DNA of 64,000 bases from Streptomyces sp. KMM 9044. GTDB lineage: Bacteria; Actinomycetota; Actinomycetes; Streptomycetales; Streptomycetaceae. The translations under genes were made by a program, and so were the position numbers. The stretch spans positions 3,038,001-3,102,000 of the forward strand of contig NZ_CP113910.1 of the NCBI RefSeq assembly GCF_024701375.2. Direction: 5' to 3'. Below, in pieces: positions 30,592 to 38,195 of this stretch (positions are counted from its first letter, which is position 1; each line of letters opens with the position of its first letter). A model generated the notes under the pieces. The model searched no databases, had not been told where the DNA came from, and saw only the letters and a program-made list of their open reading frames with translations.

Positions 30592-31932
30592 CAGATCGCC
30601 GAGCACGTCGGGCACACGAGTCCGGATCGGGTGCAGTGATTCCTGGCCCGCTCGACCTGGTGCACGGATCAACTCCGCGACGCGCTGCGGTCGTTCGTAG
30701 TCCAGTTCCTGGCCCGGCCGGATGGGGTGCTGGTGCTGGATGAGACCGCGTTCTTGAAGAAGGGACGGATGTCGGCCGGGGTGGCCCCGCAGTACGCAGG
30801 GATTACCGGACAGATCGAGAACTGCCAGGTCGCGGTGTTCTGCGCGTACGCCTCCGACACCGGACGCGCTCTGATCGACCGTGAGTTGTACCTGCCCGCC
30901 GCCTGGTGCCAGGACGCCGGCCGCTGCCGCACCGCGCGCATTCCCAAGCCGCGTGCGAAGGCCGTGGTCACCAAGCCCAAGCTCGGCCGGCGCATGGTGG
31001 AACGCTGCCGCCGGGCCAAGGTCCCGTTCGGCTGGATGGCTGCCGACAGCGCCTACGGCCAGGACCGCAAACTCCGCTCCGCCCTCGAACGCCGCCGCAT
31101 CCCCTATGTCATGGCCGTGCCGGTGGACGAGACCGTGTCCACCCACGGCACCGGGAGCCTGCGCGTCGACAAGCTCGCCGCCCGCATCCCGCTGATCTTC
31201 GAGCGCCGTTCCTGCGGGAAGGGGGCCAAGGGCCTGCGCTCCTACGACTGGGCGCTGGCCGAGGTCACCTGGCCGGGCGGCGCCGAGAACGGGCCCCGCC
31301 GCGGCTGTATTCACCTGCTGCTGGTCAGGCGCTCGATCACCGACCCTGCCCAGATCGCCTACTTCGCGGTGCATGCCAAGGTCAGCACCCCGATCGGCGA
31401 GATCGTCCGCGTGATGGGCCTGCGCTGGTCGATTGAGGACTGCTTCGAGACCGCGAAGTCCGACTGCGGACTGGACCACTACGAGGTTCGCACCTGGGAC
31501 GCCTGGCACCGTCACATCACTCTGTCCATGGCCGCCCTCGCCTTCCTGACCATCACCGACACCCGCTCCCGTGACCTCGAAGACCCCACAGAGCCAGTCC
31601 AGTTGCCCGCACCCAGCGACCTGACCCGGGTGCTCGAAAAGGGGGGCCGCCGGGCCGCGTTGAAAAACTGATCCGCTACACCGCCGAGGAGATCCGCCGC
31701 CTGCTCAACCGGCTCGTACGGGCCACCTCGCCGCCACCACCGACGATCGTGATCACCCAGTCACACTGACGCCGCACCCACCAGGCCCGCGCACAACGCT
31801 GCCACTACGCCACCCGCGACAAACGAGATCGCGAGTCACGGCTGTAGTACCCGCCGCCGCTTTCGCCGACTTCGTCGTCCCACTCAAGTCATCGGGCACA
31901 CCCACCGACCTGATCGACACCTGGTAGGTTCA

Positions 31933-31956
31933 AACGCGCTTTTCAGCAAGCGCGTT
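31933..31956. promoter_or_regulatory. Inverted repeat upstream of the T7SS effector gene
   Basis: AACGCGCTT at 31933-31941 pairs perfectly with AAGCGCGTT at 31948-31956 over 6 bases. It ends 23 bp before the GTG start. It may be an operator (spacing suits a dimer) or a leader hairpin. The duplicated copy upstream of 38514 has only the core ACGCGCGT. Confidence 0.45.
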
Positions 31957-31979
31957 GCAGGCGTTACGGGGGTACACGC

Positions 31980-33068
31980 GTGTCCATCAGGCCGACGGAC
32001 TGGCACGTACTCGACCTGGAGAAGGACCCGACACCGGGCGATCCGCGACGCATCCGCAAACTCGCCGGCGCTCTGCACGACTTCGCCGACGACGTGGGCG
32101 AGGCCCTGCGTGATCTGAAGGGCATCGCCAAGGAGGACGAGATCCTCTCCCGGGCGGGCAAAACGGCGGACGTGTTCGCCCAGGAGTTCGCGGACGCGCC
32201 CAGGAGGCTGCGGAAGCTGAGGAAGTCGTACGACCTGGCGGGCGACGCCCTCGCCACCTTCTGGCCGGACCTGCAGGACGCCCAGGAGAAGGCCGACAAG
32301 GCACTGCGCGACGGCCGCAAGGCCCGCGCCGAACTCACCACCGCGCAGACGGTGTTGTCGGGTGCCGACGACTGGGTCCGCACGGCGACGGGGAAGGTGG
32401 ACTCGTACGACCCCGCGAAGAGCGGAGGCAGGAACGTCCCCGAACCCGACGAGGCCGACGTCCGCCGCGCCACCCGCGACGCCCAGCACGCGAAGGCCCG
32501 CCAGGCCACGGCCGAACGGAACGCCGAGAGCGCGCAGAGCGCCCTCGACGCGGCGAAGAAGCTCGCCGGTCAGGCGAAGGGCCTGCGTGAAGAGGCCGCC
32601 CGCCGGACGGTCACCAAGCTGAGGGAAGCCTCCGACGCCGGAATCCCCAACCGCCGCTGGTGGGAGGAGATCGGCGACTGGGTCACCGACAACTGGGACG
32701 AGATCGTCCTCGTCTGCAAGTGGGTCGTGGCCATCCTCGGCATCATCGTGATGATCATCGGTGGCCCACTGGGCTGGCTGGTCTTCGCGGCGGCCCTCGT
32801 CGTCATGGCCGACACGCTACGAAAAGTCGTCAAGGGCGAGGCCGGATGGGGCGACCTCCTCTGGGCAGCACTGGACTGCATACCCGCGACCAAGGGCATC
32901 ACGAGCCTCGCCAAACTCGGCAAACTCTGGAAGACCGGAGGACTGAAAGCTCTCGGCACCGGAGCCATGGGCGGCATCGGCGGCGGACTGAAGAACCTCG
33001 CAGACAGTGTTCGCGGGTTGAGGAACGTACGTTTCTCCACGTTCAGCATGATGGGCAAGAGGCAATAG
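31980..33068 (+). CDS. T7SS effector-type protein, N-terminal part
   Basis: Protein of 362 residues ending at a TAG. Layout: DPTPGD motif at 16-21; a helical domain to about 215, in which the WXG turn is degenerate (SRAGKTADVF aligns with WKGKTAIAF of the protein at 58341); hydrophobic hairpin 241-278; then a Gly/Lys-rich linker. This resembles other T7SS-exported polymorphic toxins. The frame continues in phase after the TAG into the toxin-like sequence at 33135-33560, so the gene is probably a nonsense mutant of a 526-codon effector. GTG start at 31980. Confidence 0.75.
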   Translation: MSIRPTDWHVLDLEKDPTPGDPRRIRKLAGALHDFADDVGEALRDLKGIAKEDEILSRAGKTADVFAQEFADAPRRLRKLRKSYDLAGDALATFWPDLQDAQEKADKALRDGRKARAELTTAQTVLSGADDWVRTATGKVDSYDPAKSGGRNVPEPDEADVRRATRDAQHAKARQATAERNAESAQSALDAAKKLAGQAKGLREEAARRTVTKLREASDAGIPNRRWWEEIGDWVTDNWDEIVLVCKWVVAILGIIVMIIGGPLGWLVFAAALVVMADTLRKVVKGEAGWGDLLWAALDCIPATKGITSLAKLGKLWKTGGLKALGTGAMGGIGGGLKNLADSVRGLRNVRFSTFSMMGKRQ

Positions 33069-33134
33069 TGGAAAACGGACTCTCCCCATGTTGCTCCTCC
33101 CGGAAGAAAAGCCGATGACGCCCTCCCTTCCGGC

Positions 33135-33560
33135 ATGCCCGTCTACCACAAGCCGGGGGCGACCGCCATCGGATACGATCCGGCAACTCTCCGAAACTTC
33201 GATGTCGCAAAGCGTCTCCCCGGATACCAGGACGTCATCATTCACGGCACGACCGACGGCCGAATGGTCGCAGGCCAGATAAATCGTGCGGGACAAAGAG
33301 CGGGGGGACACGACGTTCACCCCAACCATGTCCTTGATACGATAAATCGAATACCCGACTACGACGGCCAACCCGTTCGGATGCTCACCTGCCATTCAGG
33401 ATCCGCGCAACCCGAAGTGATTCAGAACATGGCAAACTCCCTGGGGGTCCCCGTCAAGGCGCCAACCGATGCCGTGGGCGTACCCGCGTTCGGAGAGGGG
33501 CCCTTCACCCCTAAAATCAAAGAAGACGGGGTTTGGCTCACCTTCCTTCCCATGGCCTGA
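33135..33560 (+). CDS. Predicted toxin domain cut off from its effector
   Basis: Open frame of 141 residues in the same phase as the preceding effector, beginning 22 codons after its TAG. No ribosome-binding site is clear for the ATG at 33135, so expression alone is doubtful. Conserved-looking motifs are GYQDVIIHGTTDGRM and VRMLTCHSG followed by LGVPVKAPTDAVGVPAFG. A His-Gly and a Cys in hydrophobic strands recall clan-CD cysteine peptidases (C80/CHAT type), but this is inference. The G+C content is visibly lower than in the N-terminal part. Confidence 0.6.
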   Translation: MPVYHKPGATAIGYDPATLRNFDVAKRLPGYQDVIIHGTTDGRMVAGQINRAGQRAGGHDVHPNHVLDTINRIPDYDGQPVRMLTCHSGSAQPEVIQNMANSLGVPVKAPTDAVGVPAFGEGPFTPKIKEDGVWLTFLPMA

Positions 33561-33586
33561 TACAACAGCGAACACGTGGAGCTCCA

Positions 33587-33982
33587 ATGATTCGACCCGT
33601 AGGTTTCTTCTCAGAGCTCTCGCCCGGCTGGGGTCTTCTTGAGAGCGGCTCGATCAAAGACGCAGTGCGGCCTTCGGGCGAGCCGGACGAAAAAGGGATC
33701 GTCTCCTACCTCATGAATGGCACAGGAATCTGGAGCGAGATGAGCGCCGGACCCGACGTGCTGGATCCAGCTGGCCCCCTTCTGCCCGGCATTGGCTCCC
33801 TCTATACCGACGGAGAATGGATCTGGCGCGGCGACCTTTCATACTACGTTGCCACCCACCACATATCCTTGCCCGTCGAATTCGTCACTCACATCAGGGA
33901 TGCGAACTATTCCCCTCCGAAGGTGACGGAAAGCAGACTGACCGAGATCGCGATGATGGATCTCGGCATGGATCTCGATTAA
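33587..33982 (+). CDS. Predicted immunity protein
   Basis: Small acidic soluble protein of 131 residues, no signal or membrane segment, lying 26 bp after the toxin domain. The ATG at 33587 has GGAG 5 bases upstream. A stretch ...SLYTDGEWIWRGDLSYYV and LPVEFVTHIRD suggest a compact alpha/beta domain. Position directly after a toxin C-terminus and the A+T-shifted composition shared with it are the basis for calling it immunity. No family is recognised. Confidence 0.55.
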   Translation: MIRPVGFFSELSPGWGLLESGSIKDAVRPSGEPDEKGIVSYLMNGTGIWSEMSAGPDVLDPAGPLLPGIGSLYTDGEWIWRGDLSYYVATHHISLPVEFVTHIRDANYSPPKVTESRLTEIAMMDLGMDLD

Positions 33983-34019
33983 AGATTCACGAAGAACAGC
34001 GGAAGAGAGCGCAGCGCTG

Positions 34020-34625
34020 ATGCCAAGTTTCTCGTTGGCGGTCCCGGACTCGTGGTGGGAGTTCGGCATCCGCCCGGAGGGACGCGAGGCCACGATCCGG
34101 GCCCTGGTCGAGGAGCGGATCCGTGAACTCCCGGAACTCGCCCCGTACCGCGCCGACCTGACCGCCATGCTCCGCAGGATGGCGAAGGACGCCCACGACT
34201 CCGGTGCCCTCTACCTGGGCTGCATGGCCGAGAACTTCGACGGCGTCCCGCTCTCCGCGACCGTCACGGTCTCCGTCCTCGGCGCCAGGAACGAACAGGG
34301 CGTCGCCCTGTCCACCGACCCGCGGGCCATCGCCGGGAGCCTGGGCACGATCACCGCCCGCCGCGAGGGCGACGCCTGGCGCGAGGTCACAACCGTCGAC
34401 ATCCCCGACGTGGGCCCGGCCGCGCGGACCTACGGCGTCGAGGACGTACCCGTCGCGCAGGGCGACAGCCGTACCCTCCGTATGGTGCTGACACAGACCT
34501 ACATCCCCGTGCCGGGAACCACCGACCAGGTCGTCCTCGTCTCCGGGGCCAGCCCGGTACTGGACCTGGCCGAGGCGTTCCACGACGTCTTCGACGCCGT
34601 GACCAGCACCTTCCGCTTCGTCTGA
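34020..34625 (+). CDS. T7SS chaperone-like protein
   Basis: Soluble protein of 201 residues. It shares the N-terminal pattern [LV]P[ED]xW[WF] (VPDSWWEFGIRPEG), a following helix (ATIRALVEERIRELPE) and overall size with proteins at 42123 and 60635, all next to WXG-like and effector genes. This is consistent with a role like the EspG/EspA-type chaperones that hold T7SS substrates, though that is inferred from context. A near-identical copy at 40928 is fused to the export tail of the next gene. Confidence 0.6.
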   Translation: MPSFSLAVPDSWWEFGIRPEGREATIRALVEERIRELPELAPYRADLTAMLRRMAKDAHDSGALYLGCMAENFDGVPLSATVTVSVLGARNEQGVALSTDPRAIAGSLGTITARREGDAWREVTTVDIPDVGPAARTYGVEDVPVAQGDSRTLRMVLTQTYIPVPGTTDQVVLVSGASPVLDLAEAFHDVFDAVTSTFRFV

Positions 34626-34666
34626 ACAGGTCAGCAGAAGATCCGCAGAAGAGAGGACTCCGGGCC

Positions 34667-34996
34667 ATGGGCAAGAGCGACCTCGCGCTCCCGCTGAGCG
34701 AGATGGAGGACTACGGGCGCCGGCTGCGGTCACTCAGGACACGGCTGAACCACACCAGGAAGCTCTTCGACTCCTGCAAGGACGACATCGGCGACGGCAG
34801 CGTCAACGACGCACTCTCCGACTTCGAGTCCAACTGGGAGGACGGCCGCGAGGACATCTCCCAGCAACTCGACGCCCTCGCCGGCCTGTCCGACGCCGTC
34901 GTCCGCGAGTTCAAGAAACTCGACGACGAACTCACCCGACAGGTCAAGGACAAGATGCAGGTCAAGGACGAACGGGGCGGCAAGACCGACAAGTAG
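34667..34996 (+). CDS. WXG100-like small T7SS substrate
   Basis: Protein of 109 residues, mostly helical. The turn is FESNWEDGRED, with the Trp but WEDG instead of WxG. The C-terminal helix carries FKKLDDEL, which fits the [YF]xxLD form of the T7SS export signal seen in the partners at 45468 and 58030. ATG at 34667 with GAGAGGACTC-like site. Likely forms a pair with the effector at 31980. It ends before a strong terminator. Confidence 0.7.
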   Translation: MGKSDLALPLSEMEDYGRRLRSLRTRLNHTRKLFDSCKDDIGDGSVNDALSDFESNWEDGREDISQQLDALAGLSDAVVREFKKLDDELTRQVKDKMQVKDERGGKTDK

Positions 34997-35042
34997 CGGG
35001 GCGACACCACGGGACCGCATGCCGCCGCTCCACAGGAGTGCC

Positions 35043-35077
35043 GTGGGCCCCGGTTCCGGGCTGGAACCGGGGCCCAC
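35043..35077. terminator. Strong bidirectional hairpin terminator
   Basis: GTGGGCCCCGGTTCC and GGAACCGGGGCCCAC form a perfect 15-bp stem with a 5-base loop. It lies between the WXG-like gene (ends 34996) and the leader-peptide gene (ends 35091 on the other strand), and can serve both. Confidence 0.85.
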
Positions 35078-35090
35078 GAGGCATGTCCTG

Positions 35091-35324
35091 TCAGTACTGG
35101 GTGACGGCGAGGGTTCCACCCACCGAGAGGCCCTCGGGAGAGACGGAGGCACCCAGGCCCCCGGTGATGCCGACGTTCCCGGCCTCGACGTGGACACCGA
35201 GCGCACCCGCCTCGGCGTGGACACCGAGACCGGCGTTCACGGCGGCGCCCGCCTGACCACCGGAGACGGCGTCCAGATCGGCATCGGAGATTTCAGCGGT
35301 CGCGACCTTGGGGACGAGGTTCAT
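35091..35324 (-). CDS. Double-glycine leader peptide (bacteriocin/RiPP-like)
   Basis: Peptide of 77 residues. The first 23 end in EISDADLDAVSGG, the leader type cut after Gly-Gly by C39 peptidase transporters. The 54-residue core is Gly/Ala/Val-rich with no Cys, so it is not a lanthipeptide; it contains a 9-residue tandem pair GVHAEAGAL / GVHVEAGNV. ATG at 35324 with GAAGGG about 10 bases upstream. No modifying enzyme or C39 exporter gene is in the window, so secretion route and function are open. Confidence 0.7.
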   Translation of the reverse strand: MNLVPKVATAEISDADLDAVSGGQAGAAVNAGLGVHAEAGALGVHVEAGNVGITGGLGASVSPEGLSVGGTLAVTQY

Positions 35325-35870
35325 GGCGCGCGTTTCCCTTCGTGTAAAAAATGAGCGGCGGCGCAGCTCGCCTGATTCCCGAATCCGGTATCACCAACGG
35401 CGAACCGCGCGCCGACTCTGCTGCTCAATTCGGCGAGCGATCACGTGCCGTGCTTTCAGGGCTCGGCCGCGCCCGGCCTGCCTGCATCTGCGACGCGCTC
35501 TGAAGGCCGTATCGGCACGGCGTCATCACGCCGGGTAATTGCGCAGCAGAGTCCGCGCCCCGATCAAAGCACGCGGGGAATGAAGCGACCAGCAACGTAA
35601 GGGCAGCAGGGCTCGTTCACGCGCCGCGGAATTCACGAGTGTGGCGAAGCGGTCGGCCGAACACCTCGGTACCTTCACTCGTACTCGTCCGTAAGCGCTC
35701 CCCTCGGCAGTCTCCGCAGCACATGTGAAACGGCTGTTCCGGGGGCGTGCCCGTCGTACGCCTTCACGGTGAAGGGTGCGCAGATCCTTGAGATGTACCA
35801 GAACCGGACAGAAACGCAACACGATTCACCGGCCCTCTGGGTACCCCGTCGCAAAGGGAGGCTCCCACGT
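35325..35870. other. Intergenic stretch without a recognised gene
   Basis: Open frames here are short, overlap each other and lack ribosome-binding sites. A minus-strand reading near 35700-35815 (FTVKAYDGHAPGTAVSHVL) has normal Streptomyces codon bias and could be a decayed coding fragment, but I recognise no family. By position in the duplicated unit this replaces the effector operon found at 41524-45785 in the right copy. Confidence 0.4.
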
Positions 35871-35880
35871 GGCCGACGGC

Positions 35881-36054
35881 TCAACCGACCTCGCTCTCCG
35901 CCACCGCCTGGCCGCGGACCACCACGTCGCCGCCGTAGAACACGCCGGTGAAGACGAACGAGTACGTCAACTGAACCTGTAACCCGACTTCTTGGGCGTT
36001 CACTGCGGAGCGGCGGCACCCCCGGCCGGGTTTCCCGTCGCGCTGGACGAGCAT
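35881..36054 (-). CDS. Chimeric short ORF at the duplication joint
   Basis: Codes 57 residues. The first 17 come from another frame of the LysM-BTAD 5' end; from codon 21 it is the tadG C-terminus (QLTYSFVFTGVFYGGDVVVR, compare 45809-45930) through to the same stop. The DNA switches from tadG-like to LysM-BTAD-like near 36001. It is open, but has no ribosome-binding site I trust and is probably not functional. It is the novel joint of a tandem duplication. Confidence 0.5.
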   Translation of the reverse strand: MLVQRDGKPGRGCRRSAVNAQEVGLQVQLTYSFVFTGVFYGGDVVVRGQAVAESEVG

Positions 36055-36235
36055 GGACTACGGCGTCGTGGCCTGGCGGGTGTCCCGGGTCGCGTGGTGT
36101 GGGAGGGGTTCTGGAGGTCCGACGTGGGGTGAGACGAGATCAGGCACTGAAGGGTGTACTGAGCCTACAGAGATCCCATGGACTCGCACCGGCCCCGCAG
36201 AAGCCCACCTCCACACACCCGCGTTCCCGTCACAC
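36005..36235. repeat. Duplicate of the LysM-BTAD 5' end and promoter
   Basis: About 230 bp corresponding to 27710-27932, with small indels. It includes the first 20 codons in degenerate form: the start ATG is AGG here and the frame ends at a TGA. The best-conserved block is the 21 bases at 36156-36176, identical to 27851-27871. Confidence 0.85.
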
Positions 36236-36313
36236 CAGCCCGGTCGCCGCCCAGGTAAGTGCGTGTTGTCCCTGACAGCTTCCAGCTGACGGCTCAAGCA
36301 CTCATCGGTGGAA

Positions 36314-36535
36314 TCAGACCGCCTTCGCGGCGAACAAGGATTCCGGACCGGCCACGTGCATGGCCCGGTTTGCCCATGTCCTGAGCTGCTCGGGATCGGA
36401 GCATGCCTTCACCCTCGCGCGAATGCCGTCCGTCACGTCAAGGGGACCCTCGTCCGCGAGAGTCATGACCAGCTCGGCGAGCCGCTCCGGCGAACAGTTC
36501 TCCTCGGCACTCGGCAGTCGTCTCCAAGCAGGCAT
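36314..36535 (-). pseudogene. Possible C-terminal remnant of an Rpn/YhgA-like protein
   Basis: Short frame of 73 residues. IRARVKACSDPEQLRTWANRAM resembles the final helical motif of Streptomyces proteins related to recombination-promoting nucleases (RERIxxCTDLxxLxxWLxRA). No nuclease core is present and no ribosome-binding site precedes it. It may equally be a tiny unrelated gene. Confidence 0.3.
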
Positions 36536-36565
36536 GCAGGAAGGCGGGGTGCCCGAAGAGAAACG

Positions 36566-36649
36566 TCAGCGGACACCGGCCTCGTCGTGACGTTCCACGT
36601 ATTCGGCCACCGACTCTGCATCGACTGCCGACAAGTGATTGTCCGGCAT
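36566..36649 (-). CDS. Tiny ORF with strong ribosome-binding site
   Basis: Encodes 27 residues (MPDNHLSAVDAESVAEYVER and seven more). GGAGGAG lies 6 bases before the ATG at 36649, an unusually good site for such a short frame. It sits 56 bp after the end of the ATP-binding gene on the same strand, so could be the last gene of that operon. No family is recognised; an N-terminal remnant of the 36314-36535 frame is an alternative. Confidence 0.35.
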   Translation of the reverse strand: MPDNHLSAVDAESVAEYVERHDEAGVR

Positions 36650-36704
36650 CATCAGCTCCTCCAGATCCGCTTCGCCTGGGGTCCTGGTCGACGTGATCAA
36701 CGCT

Positions 36705-37121
36705 TCACACCGCCGCAAGGTCACACCACACGTACTTGCCCCGGTTGCCGTCCCCGGCCAGCGGCTGCCAGCCCCAGAGGTCCGCGCAGGCCCTCACCAG
36801 GGCGAGTCCTCGCCCTTCCTCCGCCTCGGCAAACAAAGCCGGCTCCCCCGGCGGCTCCGGGTCCGTGTCCCACGCTCCGATCCGCAGCACGCCGGCCGAC
36901 CAGCGCACCCGCAGTGCGGCAGGCCCCTTGGTGTGGCGTACGGCGTTGGAGACCAGCTCGGTCGCGAGCAGTTCGGCGGTGTCCACGAGGCGGATCAACC
37001 CGTGCATGGTGAGGATCAACCGGAGGGTGCGGCGGGAGACGGTGACGGCGCGCAGGTCGTTCGGGATGTAGAGGGTGTACTCCCACGAGGTCGTCAAGTC
37101 GACGAGATCGTCTTCTGGCAT
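36705..37121 (-). CDS. GHKL ATP-binding regulatory protein
   Basis: Anti-sigma-factor/histidine-kinase-like ATPase domain (HATPase_c_2) of 138 residues. The N-box is ELLATELVSNAVRHTKG, the ATP lid region DTDPEPPGEPA, and the G2-type loop EEGRGLALVRACADLWGW. Such proteins occur with XRE and DUF397 genes in WhiJ-type clusters of Streptomyces that influence development. The ATG at 37121 was chosen over an upstream start in the divergent promoter. Divergent from the XRE gene. Confidence 0.82.
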   Translation of the reverse strand: MPEDDLVDLTTSWEYTLYIPNDLRAVTVSRRTLRLILTMHGLIRLVDTAELLATELVSNAVRHTKGPAALRVRWSAGVLRIGAWDTDPEPPGEPALFAEAEEGRGLALVRACADLWGWQPLAGDGNRGKYVWCDLAAV

Positions 37122-37335
37122 GAGTGAACTCCGATCAGGGTGGGAGAGGTTGGCCGGTGGCATCGCCGCCCGTCAGGGCATGACGAAACGGTACATTTCA
37201 GACACCAGGCAGTAGCGCGACGCGCTCGCCATGTAGCCGACGGTATTTCCTAGTTTTAGGAAACTGCAAGCGGCTGCCGTATTCTGCCCCTCGAACGAGT
37301 TACTTGGGTCAGGCACTTGAGACCAGGAGGCGTCG

Positions 37336-38187
37336 TTGCCGCCGAAGAGGCATCTCACGGCCCGCAGGGTGCGATTGGGCACTGAGCTGCGCAAACTGCG
37401 CGAGGCGATGGGCATGAGATCCAAAGAAGCCGCAGAGCTGCTCGGCGCCGACTCGGTCCAGATAAGCCAGATCGAGTCCGGTGTCGCGGGCGTGAGCGCC
37501 AAGCGTGTACGTCGACTTGCGGCGCACTACGCCTGCACGGACGAGGGGTTGATCGACGCACTCGTCACCATGGCGACCGACCGCACGCGCGGATGGTGGG
37601 AGGAGTATCGGGGAGTACTGCCCCCGGTGTTCCTGGACACCGCCGAAGTCGAGCACCACGCGACGGCCCTGCGCGAGATCGTGATCACGCACGTTCCTGG
37701 GCTGCTTCAGACCGCCGACTACGCCCGCGCGGTGTACACGTACATGATGCCGGGCCTGCCCGAGAGCGAACTGGCTCCTCGCGTGGAACACCGGATGCGC
37801 CGGCGTGCCGCGATCGAGGGTGACAACTCGACGCCGTACGAGACGATCATCCACGAGTTCGCCCTTCGGGTCCGTGTAGCCGACCGTCAGGTGACCCAGG
37901 CTCAACTCCGTCAGATCCTGGCACAGATCGAGGACGGTCACGCGACCGTACGTGTCATCCCCACTCACCAGGACGGCTTCGCCGGTGCCGAGGCCTCGAT
38001 GATGCACGCATGCGGTCCTGTGCCCCAACTGGACACCGTACTGCGGGACTTTCCCACCGGGACTGCCTTCATCGATGCAGAACCTCAGTTGAACCAGTTT
38101 CGAACGCTGTTCCGTAAAGTGGAGAAGGCGTCGCTGGAACCCACGGCGTCGCTGGACTTCATCCACCACTTGGCGAAGGAACTGTGA
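37336..38187 (+). CDS. XRE-family regulator with DUF5753 (WhiJ-like)
   Basis: DNA-binding protein of 283 residues. The helix-turn-helix is at about 15-70 (LRKLREAMGMRSKEAAELLG then VQISQIESG). The rest is the DUF5753 domain with the typical LREIVITHVPGLLQTADYAR and the C-terminal FRKVEKASLEPTASLDFI. This architecture is that of WhiJ, a repressor of development, and its many paralogues. The start is TTG at 37336, supported by AGGAGG 6 bases upstream. It overlaps the DUF397 gene (GTGA). Confidence 0.88.
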   Translation: MPPKRHLTARRVRLGTELRKLREAMGMRSKEAAELLGADSVQISQIESGVAGVSAKRVRRLAAHYACTDEGLIDALVTMATDRTRGWWEEYRGVLPPVFLDTAEVEHHATALREIVITHVPGLLQTADYARAVYTYMMPGLPESELAPRVEHRMRRRAAIEGDNSTPYETIIHEFALRVRVADRQVTQAQLRQILAQIEDGHATVRVIPTHQDGFAGAEASMMHACGPVPQLDTVLRDFPTGTAFIDAEPQLNQFRTLFRKVEKASLEPTASLDFIHHLAKEL

Positions 38188-38195
38188 GGCGAGCC

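Larger units (their letters stand above)
28267..31671 (+). pseudogene. IS701 transposase, interrupted and mutated
   Basis: Exon 1 (28267-28419, 51 codons) ends ...PVERKNGW and exon 2 (from 30592) continues QIAEHVGHTSPDRVQ in the same frame, so the intron is placed exactly between codons. A TGA at 30637-30639 replaces the expected Trp codon 15 codons into exon 2. The catalytic region is otherwise good: VLVLDETAFLKKG, ADSAYGQD, and WSIEDCFETAKSDCGLDHYE. Near 31655 a frameshift in an A/G run detaches the last 35 residues (EEIRRLLNRLVRA). It cannot make an active transposase even after splicing. Confidence 0.8.
28213..31846 (+). mobile_element. IS701 family element carrying a group II intron
   Basis: Ends are TACAGCCGTGACTCG at 28213 and its exact complement ending at 31846, each flanked by GTAC (28209-28212 and 31847-31850), a 4-bp target duplication as expected for IS701. 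Total length is 3634 bp; without the 2172-bp intron it is 1462 bp, right for this family. GTAC is self-complementary, so the inverted repeat appears to extend through it. The insertion splits an open frame. Confidence 0.85.
28128..31927 (+). pseudogene. Open frame split by IS701, possibly a DUF397 tail
   Basis: Removing the IS701 element and one 4-bp target copy restores an open frame across the insertion: ...VRFAEDAGPLPPLQPV then PAAAFADFVVPLKSSG and a stop at 31925-31927. The end resembles the DUF397 C-terminus IPVGSFTALVQSLK of the gene at 38196, and the position in the duplicated unit is the same. The start is not identifiable. The assignment to DUF397 is tentative. Confidence 0.4.

Noticed and set aside
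28129..31515. 1128-codon minus-strand frame across the IS and intron
   Set aside because: It runs antisense through exon 1, the whole intron and exon 2, including the ribozyme domains, which do not code. Chance open frame.
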